21,297 nt of DNA from DAOMOD01 sp035444205 (GCA_035444205.1 DAOMOD010000058.1:1-21297), one strand, 5' to 3'; shown: positions 1 through 6,996, counted from the stretch's first letter. The notes: a model not told the origin generated them from the letters alone. Numbers and translations: made by a program.

Positions 1-204
1 CGGACTTACACAAAACAGGGGTGAACGGGTCCAAGGGAACTGGGAGGCACGACACCACACCGTCCTGATCGTTGCGGTCATGCATTGCCGGCGGAAGCCA
101 GGGTATTGGCGGAGTCGGATTGCGCCACAGGAAACCTGAGCGCTGCGGAACTGCGGGCCGACGCAACGGGGATAATTGCGGATTCCGGCGCGCGACGGCG
201 TAGC

Positions 205-465
205 ATTCCCTCCCCCGCCAGCGGGGGAGGCGCAGGTTTTCCGCAACCGTTCGTGGTGAGGAGGTGCCGCAGGCACCGTCTCGAACCACCCGAGCAACCC
301 TTTGGCCTTGCCCCCCCTCCCAACCTCCCCCCGCACGCGGGTGGAGGAGCAGGATTTCCGCAACCGTTCGTGGTGAGGAAACGCCAAAGGCGTCGTCTCG
401 AACCACCCCCCGCCCAGGAAACCGTTCGTGGTGAGGAGGCGCCGCAGGCGCCGTCTCGAACCACC
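205..465. repeat. Three copies of a 44-nt covarying hairpin repeat with GC-rich linkers
   Basis: Three 44-nt units lie at 247-290, 364-407 and 422-465. Each starts CCGTTCGTGGTGAGGA and ends CTCGAACCACC. Their central stems differ but still pair: GGTGCC/GGCACC (loop GCA), AACGCC/GGCGTC (loop AAA, one outer mismatch) and GGCGCC/GGCGCC (loop GCA). The outer GTGGT/ACCAC arms are conserved. The first two units are each preceded by a C-rich/G-rich palindromic stretch and a linker related to gcaggttttccgcaa. The rest of 1-516 holds no gene I can support; reading frames through it merely translate the repeats. A weak -10-like TACAAT at 486-491 could serve the gene starting at 517. Confidence 0.75.
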
Positions 466-516
466 TGCACCAACGCCCGGCCGACTACAATTGCCGCCCG
501 CCCTACTCCCAGCGCC

Positions 517-1326
517 ATGCCCTGCCTCTACACCACCGCCCAGCACTGCCTCCAAGCAGCCGACCCCGACAGCAAGGTCGCGCTGACCCACGAAGCCGGC
601 AAGGCCTACGCCGCCGGCACCCTGAAGCGCAGCGCAAGTGCGCCGCCCCCGCAGCCCATCGGCGCCCCCGGACGCCCCGACCGCCCGCGCCTGGTCGAAC
701 CTCGACACCTCCCGCAGCGCAGCCTTGGCAGCCGCGAAGGCCGCGCCGCCTTCATCCACGCCATCGCCCATATCGAGTTCAATGCCATCGATCTGGCCTG
801 GGACGCCGTGAATCGTTTTCGCGACATGCCGGAGGCCTACTACGCCGATTGGGTGGGGGTCGCGGTGGACGAGGCCCGCCACTTCCGCATGCTGCGCTCG
901 AGATTGCGCGACTTCGGCGCCGACTACGGGGACTTCGATGCCCACAACGGGCTGTGGGAGATGGCCGAGAAAACCGCAGACGATTGCCTGGTGCGCATGG
1001 CCCTGGTGCCGCGAGTGCTGGAAGCGCGCGGCCTGGACGTCACCCCGGCCATGATCCGGCGCCTCTGCGACCTTGGCGATACCGACACGGTCGGAATCCT
1101 GGAGACCATACTGGCCGAGGAGATCGCCCACGTCGCTGCCGGCACCCGCTGGTTCGAATACTGCTGCCGGCGCCGGGGACTCGACCCCGAAGCCACCTTC
1201 GAGGCCCTGCTCGGCGCCGCCACGAGGGGCGCCCTGCGTGGCCCATACAACCGGGAGGCCAGGATCCGGGCCGGATTCACCCCGGAGAACATGGCCGCCA
1301 TCGAGCGCCGGGCGGCCGAAAACTGA
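517..1326 (+). CDS. DUF455 family ferritin-like protein
   Basis: This encodes a 269-residue protein of the DUF455 (PF04305) ferritin-like family. The family is a helical bundle predicted to bind a di-iron centre and related to tRNA-hydroxylase-type proteins; its reaction is not established. The core has regularly spaced helices with acidic/histidine ligand motifs: HIEFNAIDLAWD near residues 87-98, DEARHF near 120-125 and EEIAHV further on, as expected for a four-helix metal site. The frame is open back to position 85, but that part translates the repeat cluster and is proline/arginine-rich and unlike the family, so ATG 517 is chosen. No strong ribosome binding site is visible. It stands alone on the plus strand. 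Downstream, 1336-1361 can form a GGGCGAA/TTCGCCC stem, but its T-run lies in the loop, so it is not a convincing terminator. Confidence 0.85.
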   Translation: MPCLYTTAQHCLQAADPDSKVALTHEAGKAYAAGTLKRSASAPPPQPIGAPGRPDRPRLVEPRHLPQRSLGSREGRAAFIHAIAHIEFNAIDLAWDAVNRFRDMPEAYYADWVGVAVDEARHFRMLRSRLRDFGADYGDFDAHNGLWEMAEKTADDCLVRMALVPRVLEARGLDVTPAMIRRLCDLGDTDTVGILETILAEEIAHVAAGTRWFEYCCRRRGLDPEATFEALLGAATRGALRGPYNREARIRAGFTPENMAAIERRAAEN

Positions 1327-1487
1327 ACGGAATCGGGGCGAATCGGGAACTTTTTTCGCCCGAAGCGTCCGGATTGGCTTCCCCCCTGCGTTTACTTGTG
1401 TTAACTTCGCGGTCAGCTTCGGGCTGAACGGGTCAGAGTTGCCCGCGGGGAAAGCCCATCAACCAACCAAAATGGGGGTTACACACC

Positions 1488-2339
1488 ATGGCAATTCGCC
1501 ACATCACCCTGTTGTCCGCGGCGCTGGGCGCCGCGTTCATGTTCTCTTCCTCGGCCCAGGCGTGCACGCTCAATGCGTGGACCGTGAATGGCAGCATCGT
1601 CGGAACACCTGCAGCCGGCGGTCCGGCTGAGGCACTCCAGGTTCGCCGTTACAGCGGCCTTTGCGGCATGCGTGCCACCGGCACCGGCAACTACGTGCAG
1701 AACGACGATCCGGCTGGCGACCAGATCTTCCGCCAGCGCTTCTACGTCTTCACGGCCACGGCCGCGGGTCCGGCCGTCGTCTATCAGGCCGGCAATGGCA
1801 CCAACGCCAACGAAATCCAGGTGTCGATGACAAATGGCACGCAGATCGCGGTGTCCCATCGCGGCGGCGCGGCGATGACCTTTGCGACCACCGCCAACCG
1901 CTGGTACTCGGTGGAGACGGCGTTGAACTCGACAGCCTCGGCTACCACAGGTGACGATCCGATTCCGGCGAACACCCTCATTGCACGTGTGGGCGGTGGC
2001 GGTTCCGACACGGTCAACTCCAACTCGACGGGTATTACCAGTGGTGCGGCCATCGACTTCGCCCGCCTTGGCTGTGTGTCGGGCTGCGGCGCAACCAATG
2101 TCGACTTTGAAGAGTACGAGTCTACGCGTTCCGCGGGCACCGCAATCGGGCGACTCTGCCGTGGCGATGCGAACGGAAATGGAGCGATCAACAACGGCGA
2201 CCGCGTGGTGGTGACCAATGAGATCCTTGAAATCTCCTTCGCGACCGGACAGCCGGACTGCACGGAGACTGGTGTGATCAACCCGGGTGACCGCGTTTGC
2301 ATCACCAACCTCATTCTCGCGGAGATCGACTGCCCGTGA
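1488..2339 (+). CDS. Secreted protein with C-terminal dockerin-like duplicated motif
   Basis: This is a 283-residue exported protein. Residues 1-25 form a signal peptide (MAIRHITLLSAALGA..., cleavage after SSAQA). Residues 26-220 look like a beta-rich secreted domain of unknown type, containing four cysteines (26, 59, 196 and 200). Residues 226-279 hold two related segments, DANGNGAINNGDRVVVTNEI (from 227) and DCTETGVINPGDRVCITNLI (from 258). Each fits the dockerin F-hand layout: a D-x-N/T-x-N/T-G-x-I-x-x-G-D loop followed by a short helix. In repeat 1 the calcium positions D227, N229, N231 and D238 are kept. Repeat 2 keeps D258 and D269 but has T at positions 3 and 5 and carries extra cysteines. 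The start has a G-rich stretch (GGGGG) about 10 nt upstream. Two same-strand secreted genes follow, the last with a cohesin-like domain. The dockerin call is by motif only; a generic EF-hand-like repeat is the alternative. Confidence 0.75.
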   Translation: MAIRHITLLSAALGAAFMFSSSAQACTLNAWTVNGSIVGTPAAGGPAEALQVRRYSGLCGMRATGTGNYVQNDDPAGDQIFRQRFYVFTATAAGPAVVYQAGNGTNANEIQVSMTNGTQIAVSHRGGAAMTFATTANRWYSVETALNSTASATTGDDPIPANTLIARVGGGGSDTVNSNSTGITSGAAIDFARLGCVSGCGATNVDFEEYESTRSAGTAIGRLCRGDANGNGAINNGDRVVVTNEILEISFATGQPDCTETGVINPGDRVCITNLILAEIDCP

Positions 2340-2380
2340 GGGCACGATCGAACAGTCGACCATATACAGGAACTCGAAAG

Positions 2381-2830
2381 ATGAAGACGTTCGCAACCAC
2401 AGCTGCTCTCCTGCTTTCTCTGGCGCTCGGTAGCGCCTCAGCCAACGAATTGTTCGTTACCTCCGCCAAGAGTGCTGGTGGCCAGGCGTTTGCGCTGGAC
2501 ATCAACAGCAGTGGCACGGCGACAGCCCTGCAAATCCGTGTTGCCGTAGGTGAAGGTTTGAAAGTCGACCTGAGCAAGTGCGTCAGCGGCTTGCCTGGTA
2601 CCCACTCTGGCGCATGCGGATACCGTAACGGCAAGGTCACGGTTCTCGTGCACAGTGAAACCAACGAAATGCTGCCCTCGGGGATGCTTTCGATTGGCTC
2701 GATCGCGGTTTCGGGTGCCTCGGCGAAGGAACTGTCAGTTGTTGAACTGCTGGCGTTCGACAGGAATGGTAATGAGGTTTCCATTTCGTCGGACGATCAG
2801 GCACCCCCGACCCGTAGTCTCGCGAAGTAA
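2381..2830 (+). CDS. Small secreted protein of unknown function, possibly cohesin-like fold
   Basis: The product is 149 residues. Residues 1-21 are a signal peptide (MKTFATTAALLLSLALGSASA). The mature part reads as alternating beta strands (ALQIRVAV, KVTVLVHSE, MLSIGSIAVS, LSVVELLAFD) with a cysteine pair at 67 and 79 that could form a disulfide. I do not recognise the family. The strand order and the short hydrophobic strands ending in an AFDRNG turn recall the carbohydrate-binding/cohesin type of beta-sandwich, but this is only a resemblance. ATG 2381 is chosen because AGGA lies about 9 nt upstream and the signal peptide starts there; the frame is open upstream to 2297 without a signal sequence. 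It sits 41 nt after the dockerin-like gene and 42 nt before the cohesin-like gene, so co-transcription is likely. Base composition looks less GC-rich than the core genes. Confidence 0.7.
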   Translation: MKTFATTAALLLSLALGSASANELFVTSAKSAGGQAFALDINSSGTATALQIRVAVGEGLKVDLSKCVSGLPGTHSGACGYRNGKVTVLVHSETNEMLPSGMLSIGSIAVSGASAKELSVVELLAFDRNGNEVSISSDDQAPPTRSLAK

Positions 2831-2859
2831 GCTTGGGTTTCTTTTCTGGCTGAACCTTT

Positions 2860-2878
2860 AAGGAGTGATAATGTGATG
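2860..2878 (+). promoter_or_regulatory. Strong ribosome binding site with overlapping ATG-TGA start-stop
   Basis: AAGGAG at 2860-2865 is followed by ATG at 2871 that reads straight into TGA (ATGTGA), overlapping the in-frame start GTG 2873/ATG 2876 of the next gene. Ribosomes could bind at the start-stop and reinitiate. Spacing from AAGGAG fits 2871, 2873 and 2876, so the arrangement decides, or competes for, the real start. Confidence 0.45.
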
Positions 2879-4171
2879 AATCCTGCAAAGAATTTGGCGG
2901 CGAGCCTCGCTGCTGGGTGTCTCCTCGCGATTGCGGGAAGCGCCAGCGCCGGAGGTGGTGCTGCGGTGGTAACAATCGGATCGGCGACTGGCACGCCCGG
3001 TTCCAACGTGGTCATCCCTGTCACTTTCGAAGGAGAGGGTGTGGCCGTTGATTTTCTGGCGGATTTCAGCTTTGATCCAGGCGGTCTGGATTTTGTCAGT
3101 GTGTCGCCGCAGAACGGAGCAAGCTGTGTGCAGCGTCCGGCACCAAATGACAACCAGATTCGTATTCTGGCGCCGCCGAATGCGACCAACGATCCGATTC
3201 CGCCGGGACCCACGCTGTTCTGCAACGTGACGTTTGGGATTCCTTTGGCTGCGCCTGAGCCAAGCACGGAAGACTTGCTTGTTCAGCAGGCTAACTGCTT
3301 CGACAACGTGGGCGACGACTACCCTTGTGACAGTGTGGATGGTCAAGTCAACATCGTGGGTATCGAGGGGCCGACCGTCACCTTCACCCCACCGGCGGGC
3401 CCGCTGGCGCTTCCGGGTGGAGTCCAGGGTGGTACCGCAACCGCCAACGTCGACGCGTCCACCGTCGCCAATCCGGGTGAGGTCGGCGGCGCTGACGCTA
3501 CCGTGGATTGCAGCATCACCGCAGGTGCGTTCACCGTCGTGCCCGACACCCTCGTCACCTTCACGTCCGGTACCGGCTCGTCGCAGAACTTCGCCGTCTC
3601 CTGCGTCCGTCCGGACGAAGGTGCTGGCCCGTTCGGTGGCACGATGACCTGCGTGGTGAACGACCAGCTCGGTGCGCCCCGCGATGTCGTCTACGACCTG
3701 ACCTGCCCCGAGGGTGTTGCGCTGGCTGGCCCGACGCTTGCCTTCGACCCGAACGGTGGTGCGTTCCCGCTGCCGGGCGGCATCATTGGCAACGTCAGCA
3801 ATCGCAATATCGCGGTCAACGTGACCGACGGTGGCGAAGCGGGTGGTCCGGATGCAACGGCAAGCTGCACCGGTGACGCCGTGTTCTCGGTCTCGGGCAG
3901 CCCGGTGATCGTCTCGCCGCCAGCCGCGCTCGGCACCGCCGGCAACATCACGGTGTCCTGCACACTGACCGACACCGAGCAGAACGGCACCGTCACCTGC
4001 AACGTCGACGGCGGTCCGGACGTGACTTTCGCTGCAGTCTGCCCGGCCGGCGTGGACTTCGTCCTGCCCGACCCGCGCCCCGTGCCGACCATGTCCACCT
4101 GGGGCCTGTACGCCCTGATCCTGGTCATGCTGGGCCTGGGTGCCGGCTTCGCCTATCGTCGCCTGCACTGA
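2873..4171 (+). CDS. Cohesin-like domain protein with tandem repeats and IPTL-CTERM-like anchor
   Basis: This is 432 residues from GTG 2873, or 431 from ATG 2876. Residues 1-26 form a signal peptide (ASLAAGCLLAIAGSASA). Residues 31-163 match the cohesin pattern: an opening VVTIGSATGTPGSNVVIPVT strand pair, then FLADFSFDPGGLDFVSVSP, a QIRILAPP strand and a closing VDGQVNIVGI strand. Two diverged tandem units follow at about 166-280 and 285-392, each starting GPT[VL][TA]F, with an [LP]PGG[VI] motif, GGxDAT, several cysteines and a final C-P-x-G-V. The tail at 404-432 has VPTMSTWG, a hydrophobic helix and a terminal RRLH, typical of IPTL-CTERM-type sorting signals. This implies surface anchoring or processing after export. 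It is the last gene of a three-gene set and is followed by a strong terminator. The cohesin assignment rests on reading the pattern, not a profile search. Confidence 0.8.
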   Translation: MMNPAKNLAASLAAGCLLAIAGSASAGGGAAVVTIGSATGTPGSNVVIPVTFEGEGVAVDFLADFSFDPGGLDFVSVSPQNGASCVQRPAPNDNQIRILAPPNATNDPIPPGPTLFCNVTFGIPLAAPEPSTEDLLVQQANCFDNVGDDYPCDSVDGQVNIVGIEGPTVTFTPPAGPLALPGGVQGGTATANVDASTVANPGEVGGADATVDCSITAGAFTVVPDTLVTFTSGTGSSQNFAVSCVRPDEGAGPFGGTMTCVVNDQLGAPRDVVYDLTCPEGVALAGPTLAFDPNGGAFPLPGGIIGNVSNRNIAVNVTDGGEAGGPDATASCTGDAVFSVSGSPVIVSPPAALGTAGNITVSCTLTDTEQNGTVTCNVDGGPDVTFAAVCPAGVDFVLPDPRPVPTMSTWGLYALILVMLGLGAGFAYRRLH

Positions 4172-4201
4172 TAGCTAGCCACAACACAACAAGTTGTACG
4201 G

Positions 4202-4231
4202 GAAGGGGCGCTTCGGCGCCCCTTCTTTTCT
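4202..4231 (+). terminator. Rho-independent terminator with UUCG loop
   Basis: A perfect 10-bp stem GAAGGGGCGC (4202-4211) / GCGCCCCTTC (4216-4225) encloses a TTCG tetraloop and is followed by TTTTCT. It lies 30 nt after the cohesin-like gene and ends the secreted-protein operon. It is the clearest intrinsic terminator in the window. Confidence 0.92.
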
Positions 4232-4377
4232 GGGGCTTCATGGCGGAGCCTGAGACGCGCTGATTCAGGCAATGGATCGATGCGCCTTTGCACGATCCTT
4301 GTTGCGATTGGCTAAAGCAGGCTCTGTTGTCGTTTGCCTCGTTTCCCGCTGAAAGGCCTACGGCTTGCGGGGCTCAT

Positions 4378-4452
4378 GTAGATCGGAGCTTGCTCCGCTC
4401 AGAAGCGCATCGATGTGCCGAAAGGGATGGTGCCGAGCAAGCTCGGCACTAC
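4378..4452. repeat. Bipartite GTAG...CTAC REP-type element (75 nt)
   Basis: GTAG at 4378 is followed by hairpin CGGAGC-TT-GCTCCG (4384-4397). After a spacer with GCGCATCGATGTGCCGAAAG comes a perfect hairpin GTGCCGAGCAAGCTCGGCAC (4430-4449) ending in CTAC (4449-4452). A diverged copy in the other orientation lies at 17219-17292. It sits in the gap between the terminator and the end of lpxH; the rest of 4232-4500 shows no gene. Confidence 0.75.
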
Positions 4453-4500
4453 GAGATGCTACGAGTGGCAGCCCATGCCGCCGTCGAATACGAGCGTCTG

Positions 4501-5220
4501 TCAGCCGAGACGGATCAGATCGATGCTGTCGCGCTCAACCCGAAGCAGCGAGCCCTGTTCGTACCAGTCACCCAGCACGATGCGGGTGCACGTCTGGTCG
4601 TTTGCCGACAGCGTGTGGATCGCCGGGCGATGGGTGTGGCCGTGGATCATGCGACGGACGCCGAAGCGCACGAATGTGGCGGTCACTTCGTCCGGGTGGA
4701 CGTCGAGAATGCTCTCGTCGGCCGCGCCCTGGTGTTCCTGGCTGGCCGTGCGCATCTGCTGCGCCATGGCACGGCGCTGGTCCAGCGGTAGCTGCATCAT
4801 GCGTTGCTGCCAGGCCGGGTCGCGCACCTGTCTGCGCAGTTGCTGGTAGGCCTGGTCGCCGGTGCAGAGCTGGTCGCCATGCAGCAGCAGGGTAGGCTCG
4901 CCGGCAAGCTCGATCCGCTCGAACTCGGGCAGAAGACGCATGCCGGCGCGCAGCGCATAGGCTTCGCCCAGCATGAAGTCGCGGTTGCCGTGAAGAAAGG
5001 CGACGGCAACGCCGCTGTCGGTCAGTGCGTGCAGGCCGCTGGCCACCGAGCCTGCGAGCTCGCTGTCGTCGTCGTCGCCCACCCAGGCCTCGAACAGGTC
5101 ACCCAGGATGTACAGCGCCTCGGCGCGGCGGGCCTCGTCGCGCAGGAACCTCAGGAACAGATCGGTGATGGCCGGACGCGTCGGATCGAGGTGCAGATCC
5201 GAGATGAAAAGCGTGGTCAC
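4501..5220 (-). CDS. lpxH: UDP-2,3-diacylglucosamine diphosphatase LpxH
   Basis: This 239-residue calcineurin-like metallophosphoesterase hydrolyses UDP-2,3-diacylglucosamine to lipid X and UMP at the inner face of the cytoplasmic membrane, the fourth step of lipid A synthesis. All the metal and catalytic motifs are in place: D8-x-H10 (SDLHLD), G40-D41, G78-N79-R80-D81, H114 (LLHGDQ) and H193-G-H195-T-H197. Their numbering agrees with the E. coli enzyme and the length is normal. It starts 21 nt after the cyclophilin gene on the same strand; a ppiB-lpxH pairing is common in gammaproteobacteria. The stop is 49 nt from a REP-type element. The organism therefore makes lipid A by the LpxH branch and has a Gram-negative outer membrane. 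Confidence 0.95.
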   Translation of the reverse strand: MTTLFISDLHLDPTRPAITDLFLRFLRDEARRAEALYILGDLFEAWVGDDDDSELAGSVASGLHALTDSGVAVAFLHGNRDFMLGEAYALRAGMRLLPEFERIELAGEPTLLLHGDQLCTGDQAYQQLRRQVRDPAWQQRMMQLPLDQRRAMAQQMRTASQEHQGAADESILDVHPDEVTATFVRFGVRRMIHGHTHRPAIHTLSANDQTCTRIVLGDWYEQGSLLRVERDSIDLIRLG

Positions 5221-5241
5221 GCGCTGCGTCGGATGGCCGAA

Positions 5242-5853
5242 TCAGTCGACGCCGCCGATTTCGATCACGCTGGCCCGCTCCAGAATGGCCGGTTGCACCG
5301 GCACGTCCTTGGCGAACGGTCCCTTGGCGCCGGTTTCCAGGGCGCGGATGGTGTCGACTACCTCCATGCCGGAAATCACCCGCGCGAACACTGCGTACCC
5401 CCAGGTGTGGCCGCTCTGCTCGCTGACGAAATCGAGGCGGGTGTTGTCGACCACGTTGATGAAGAACTGCGAGTTTGCTGAATGCGGGTCATTGGTGCGC
5501 GCCATGGCCACCGTACCGCGCAGATTGCTCAAGCCGTTGTTGGCCTCGTTCTCGATGCCCGGACGCGTCGCCTTCAGGCGCAGGTCTTCGGTGAAACCGC
5601 CGCCCTGGACCATGAAATTGTCGATGACGCGGTGGAACACCGTTCCATTGTAGTGGCCGTCACGCACGTACTGGAGGAAGTTCTCGACCGATTTTGGCGC
5701 CTTGTCCGCATAGAGCTCGAGCACGATTTCACCGAAATTGGTGGTCAACGACACCCGCGGCATCGGCCTGGCATCGGTGTCGGTGTCCTGCTCGGCGAGG
5801 ACGGGCAGGGCGAGGGCGACCAGCAGGCCTGCGGCGATGAATGGCTTGAACAT
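5242..5853 (-). CDS. Periplasmic cyclophilin-type peptidyl-prolyl cis-trans isomerase
   Basis: This is a 203-residue cyclophilin that catalyses cis-trans isomerisation of prolyl bonds during folding. Residues 1-20 form a signal peptide (MFKPFIAAGLLVALALPVLA), so it acts in the periplasm, like E. coli PpiA. Cyclophilin motifs in order are LTTNFGEIVLELYADKAP, VENFLQYVRDGHYNGTVFHR, FMVQGGGF (with the catalytic arginine in FHR), GTVAMAR, SQFFINV and YAVFARVISGMEVVD. The start at 5853 has GGAG about 10 nt upstream. It is the first gene of an operon with lpxH. The 103-nt divergent gap to the next gene carries TATCAT on this strand with TTGGCT about 15 nt upstream, a possible weak promoter. Confidence 0.93.
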   Translation of the reverse strand: MFKPFIAAGLLVALALPVLAEQDTDTDARPMPRVSLTTNFGEIVLELYADKAPKSVENFLQYVRDGHYNGTVFHRVIDNFMVQGGGFTEDLRLKATRPGIENEANNGLSNLRGTVAMARTNDPHSANSQFFINVVDNTRLDFVSEQSGHTWGYAVFARVISGMEVVDTIRALETGAKGPFAKDVPVQPAILERASVIEIGGVD

Positions 5854-5956
5854 CAGGAAAACTCTCCATGGTTGAGGCGTTCATGATAGCGCAGTGACGC
5901 TCCAGCCAAGGACCCTGGGTTAGGATGGAAGTTCACCACCGTAGAGGGTTCCCAGC

Positions 5957-6409
5957 ATGACCGGACAGGCATTTCTCGCCGCCGCCCTGCTTGCATTCGC
6001 CACCACCGCGGCGTCGCAGCAGGATGCTCTGGAGCGGCGCCCCGCGCCCGAAGGCGCCGAAGTCTATTTCATCCAGCCCAAGGACGGTGCGGTGTTGCCG
6101 CACGGCCCCATCAAGGTCAAGTTCGGCCTGCGTGGCATGGGCGTGGCGCCGGCCGGCATCGACTTCAGACATACCGGTCACCATCACCTGCTGATCGATC
6201 TCGATCAACTGCCCGATTTCGACCAGCCGATTCCGGCCGACGCGCGCCACGTGCACTTCGGCATGGGCCAGACCGAGACCACCATCGAACTCGCACCGGG
6301 CACCCATACCCTGCAGCTCCTGCTCGGCGACTGGCTGCACATTCCGCACGACCCGCCGGTACTGAGCGAACGCATCACCATCACCGTGACGGACGACGAT
6401 GCGCAGTAG
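5957..6409 (+). CDS. DUF4399 domain-containing secreted protein
   Basis: This is 150 residues with a signal peptide at 1-19 (MTGQAFLAAALLAFATTAA). The mature part carries DUF4399 features: VYFIQPKDGAVLPHGPIKVKF, then GIDFRHTGHHHLLID, HVHFGMGQTE and a closing TLQLLLGDWLHIPHDPP segment before ERITITV. The domain is a small beta-sandwich of unknown function; the HHHLLID and HVHFG histidines suggest metal binding, but that is inference. The start has GAGGG about 10 nt upstream. It is divergent from the cyclophilin gene and followed by a REP array, so it is probably monocistronic. The stop TAG is part of a GTAG tetranucleotide, but no clear hairpin follows it. Confidence 0.88.
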   Translation: MTGQAFLAAALLAFATTAASQQDALERRPAPEGAEVYFIQPKDGAVLPHGPIKVKFGLRGMGVAPAGIDFRHTGHHHLLIDLDQLPDFDQPIPADARHVHFGMGQTETTIELAPGTHTLQLLLGDWLHIPHDPPVLSERITITVTDDDAQ

Positions 6410-6451
6410 GGAACCCGGGTGCCGAAGGGATGCGATGCCCTGGCGGCCTGT

Positions 6452-6473
6452 GTAGGAGCGGCGAGAGCCGCGA
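6452..6473 (+). repeat. Single REP-type palindrome
   Basis: GTAG followed by a GCGGC-GAGA-GCCGC stem. It matches the first half of the element at 13111-13200 and a degenerate copy at 13219-13240. It opens the 580-nt intergenic REP array before gltX. Confidence 0.65.
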
Positions 6474-6584
6474 TTGCTTCTGCGGAAGGCGCTTGGGTTC
6501 CAGCTCGCGCGTAGCGTGGCCTGTCCTGAGCCTGTCGAAGGGCTCGAACGACGGACCGGCGCAGTCCTGGGCCGCGGGATGGAT

Positions 6585-6608
6585 GTCGGCACAGTGGTGC
6601 CGACCTAC
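6585..6608 (-). repeat. Single REP-type palindrome ending CTAC
   Basis: Stem GTCGGCAC / GTGCCGAC with AGTG loop, then CTAC. It is the half-unit found as the right end of the bipartite elements at 6652-6723 and 6822-6893, and again at 19946-19969. Between it and the previous unit (6519-6551) lies a GTCCTGAGCCTGTCGAAGGG stretch, a type of dispersed repeat common in proteobacteria. Confidence 0.7.
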
Positions 6609-6651
6609 GGCTGCTGTCTCCCCATCCGCGCGTTCACGTCGGTCAAGATGC

Positions 6652-6723
6652 GTAGGGCGGCATCACCATGCCGCCGTTGTATTGGGCCGTGGGGGTGATG
6701 TCGGCACGGTGGTGCCGACCTAC
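6652..6723. repeat. Bipartite REP element, family A copy 1 (72 nt)
   Basis: GTAG, hairpin GGCGGCAT-CACC-ATGCCGCC, a 21-nt variable spacer, hairpin GTCGGCAC-GGTG-GTGCCGAC, then CTAC. It is nearly identical outside the spacer to 6822-6893, with identical length. Confidence 0.8.
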
Positions 6724-6733
6724 GGCTGCGGCT

Positions 6734-6809
6734 GCAGGAGCCCACCTCGTGGGCGAGAGGGGGCGTGTCATGGATGCGACGGGACGGTCGCGCACAGGGT
6801 GCGCTCCTA
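6734..6809. repeat. Bipartite REP element, family B copy 1 (76 nt)
   Basis: A slightly decayed GCAGGAGC end with hairpin GCCCAC-CTC-GTGGGC, a spacer, then hairpin GCGCAC-AGG-GTGCGC and the end CTCCTAA. It has the same length and architecture as 13017-13092. It lies between the two family A copies, 10 and 12 nt from them. Confidence 0.75.
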
Positions 6810-6821
6810 AAGGGGGCACGC

Positions 6822-6893
6822 GTAGGGCGGCATCACCATGCCGCCGCTCTTTTGGGTCGCGCGGATGATGTCGGCAAGGTGGTGCCGACCTAC
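6822..6893. repeat. Bipartite REP element, family A copy 2 (72 nt)
   Basis: Both hairpins are as in 6652-6723, with one mismatch in the second stem (GTCGGCAA/GTGCCGAC). Only the middle spacer is clearly diverged. It ends 103 nt before the gltX start. Confidence 0.8.
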
Positions 6894-6996
6894 GTCCGTA
6901 GGTTGGAGCAAGCGCAGCGCACCCCAACGCCGTTGTGCCCCAACAGCCAAGCCCCGACACGGTAGAATGGCCGGCTTTCCTCCACCAATCTCCCGC

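Noticed and set aside
205..465. CRISPR array
   Set aside because: Only three units, unequal spacing (117 and 58 nt), long internal hairpins and no cas genes.
85..516. N-terminal extension of the DUF455 protein
   Set aside because: The extra 144 residues translate the hairpin repeats and linkers and do not resemble the family; the start at 517 fits.
1336..1361. Terminator after the DUF455 gene
   Set aside because: The T-run is in the loop, not after the stem, so it does not fit an intrinsic terminator.
2858..4168. 436-codon minus frame opposite the cohesin-like gene
   Set aside because: Arg/His-rich, no motifs, and the plus strand has signal peptide, ribosome site and terminator.
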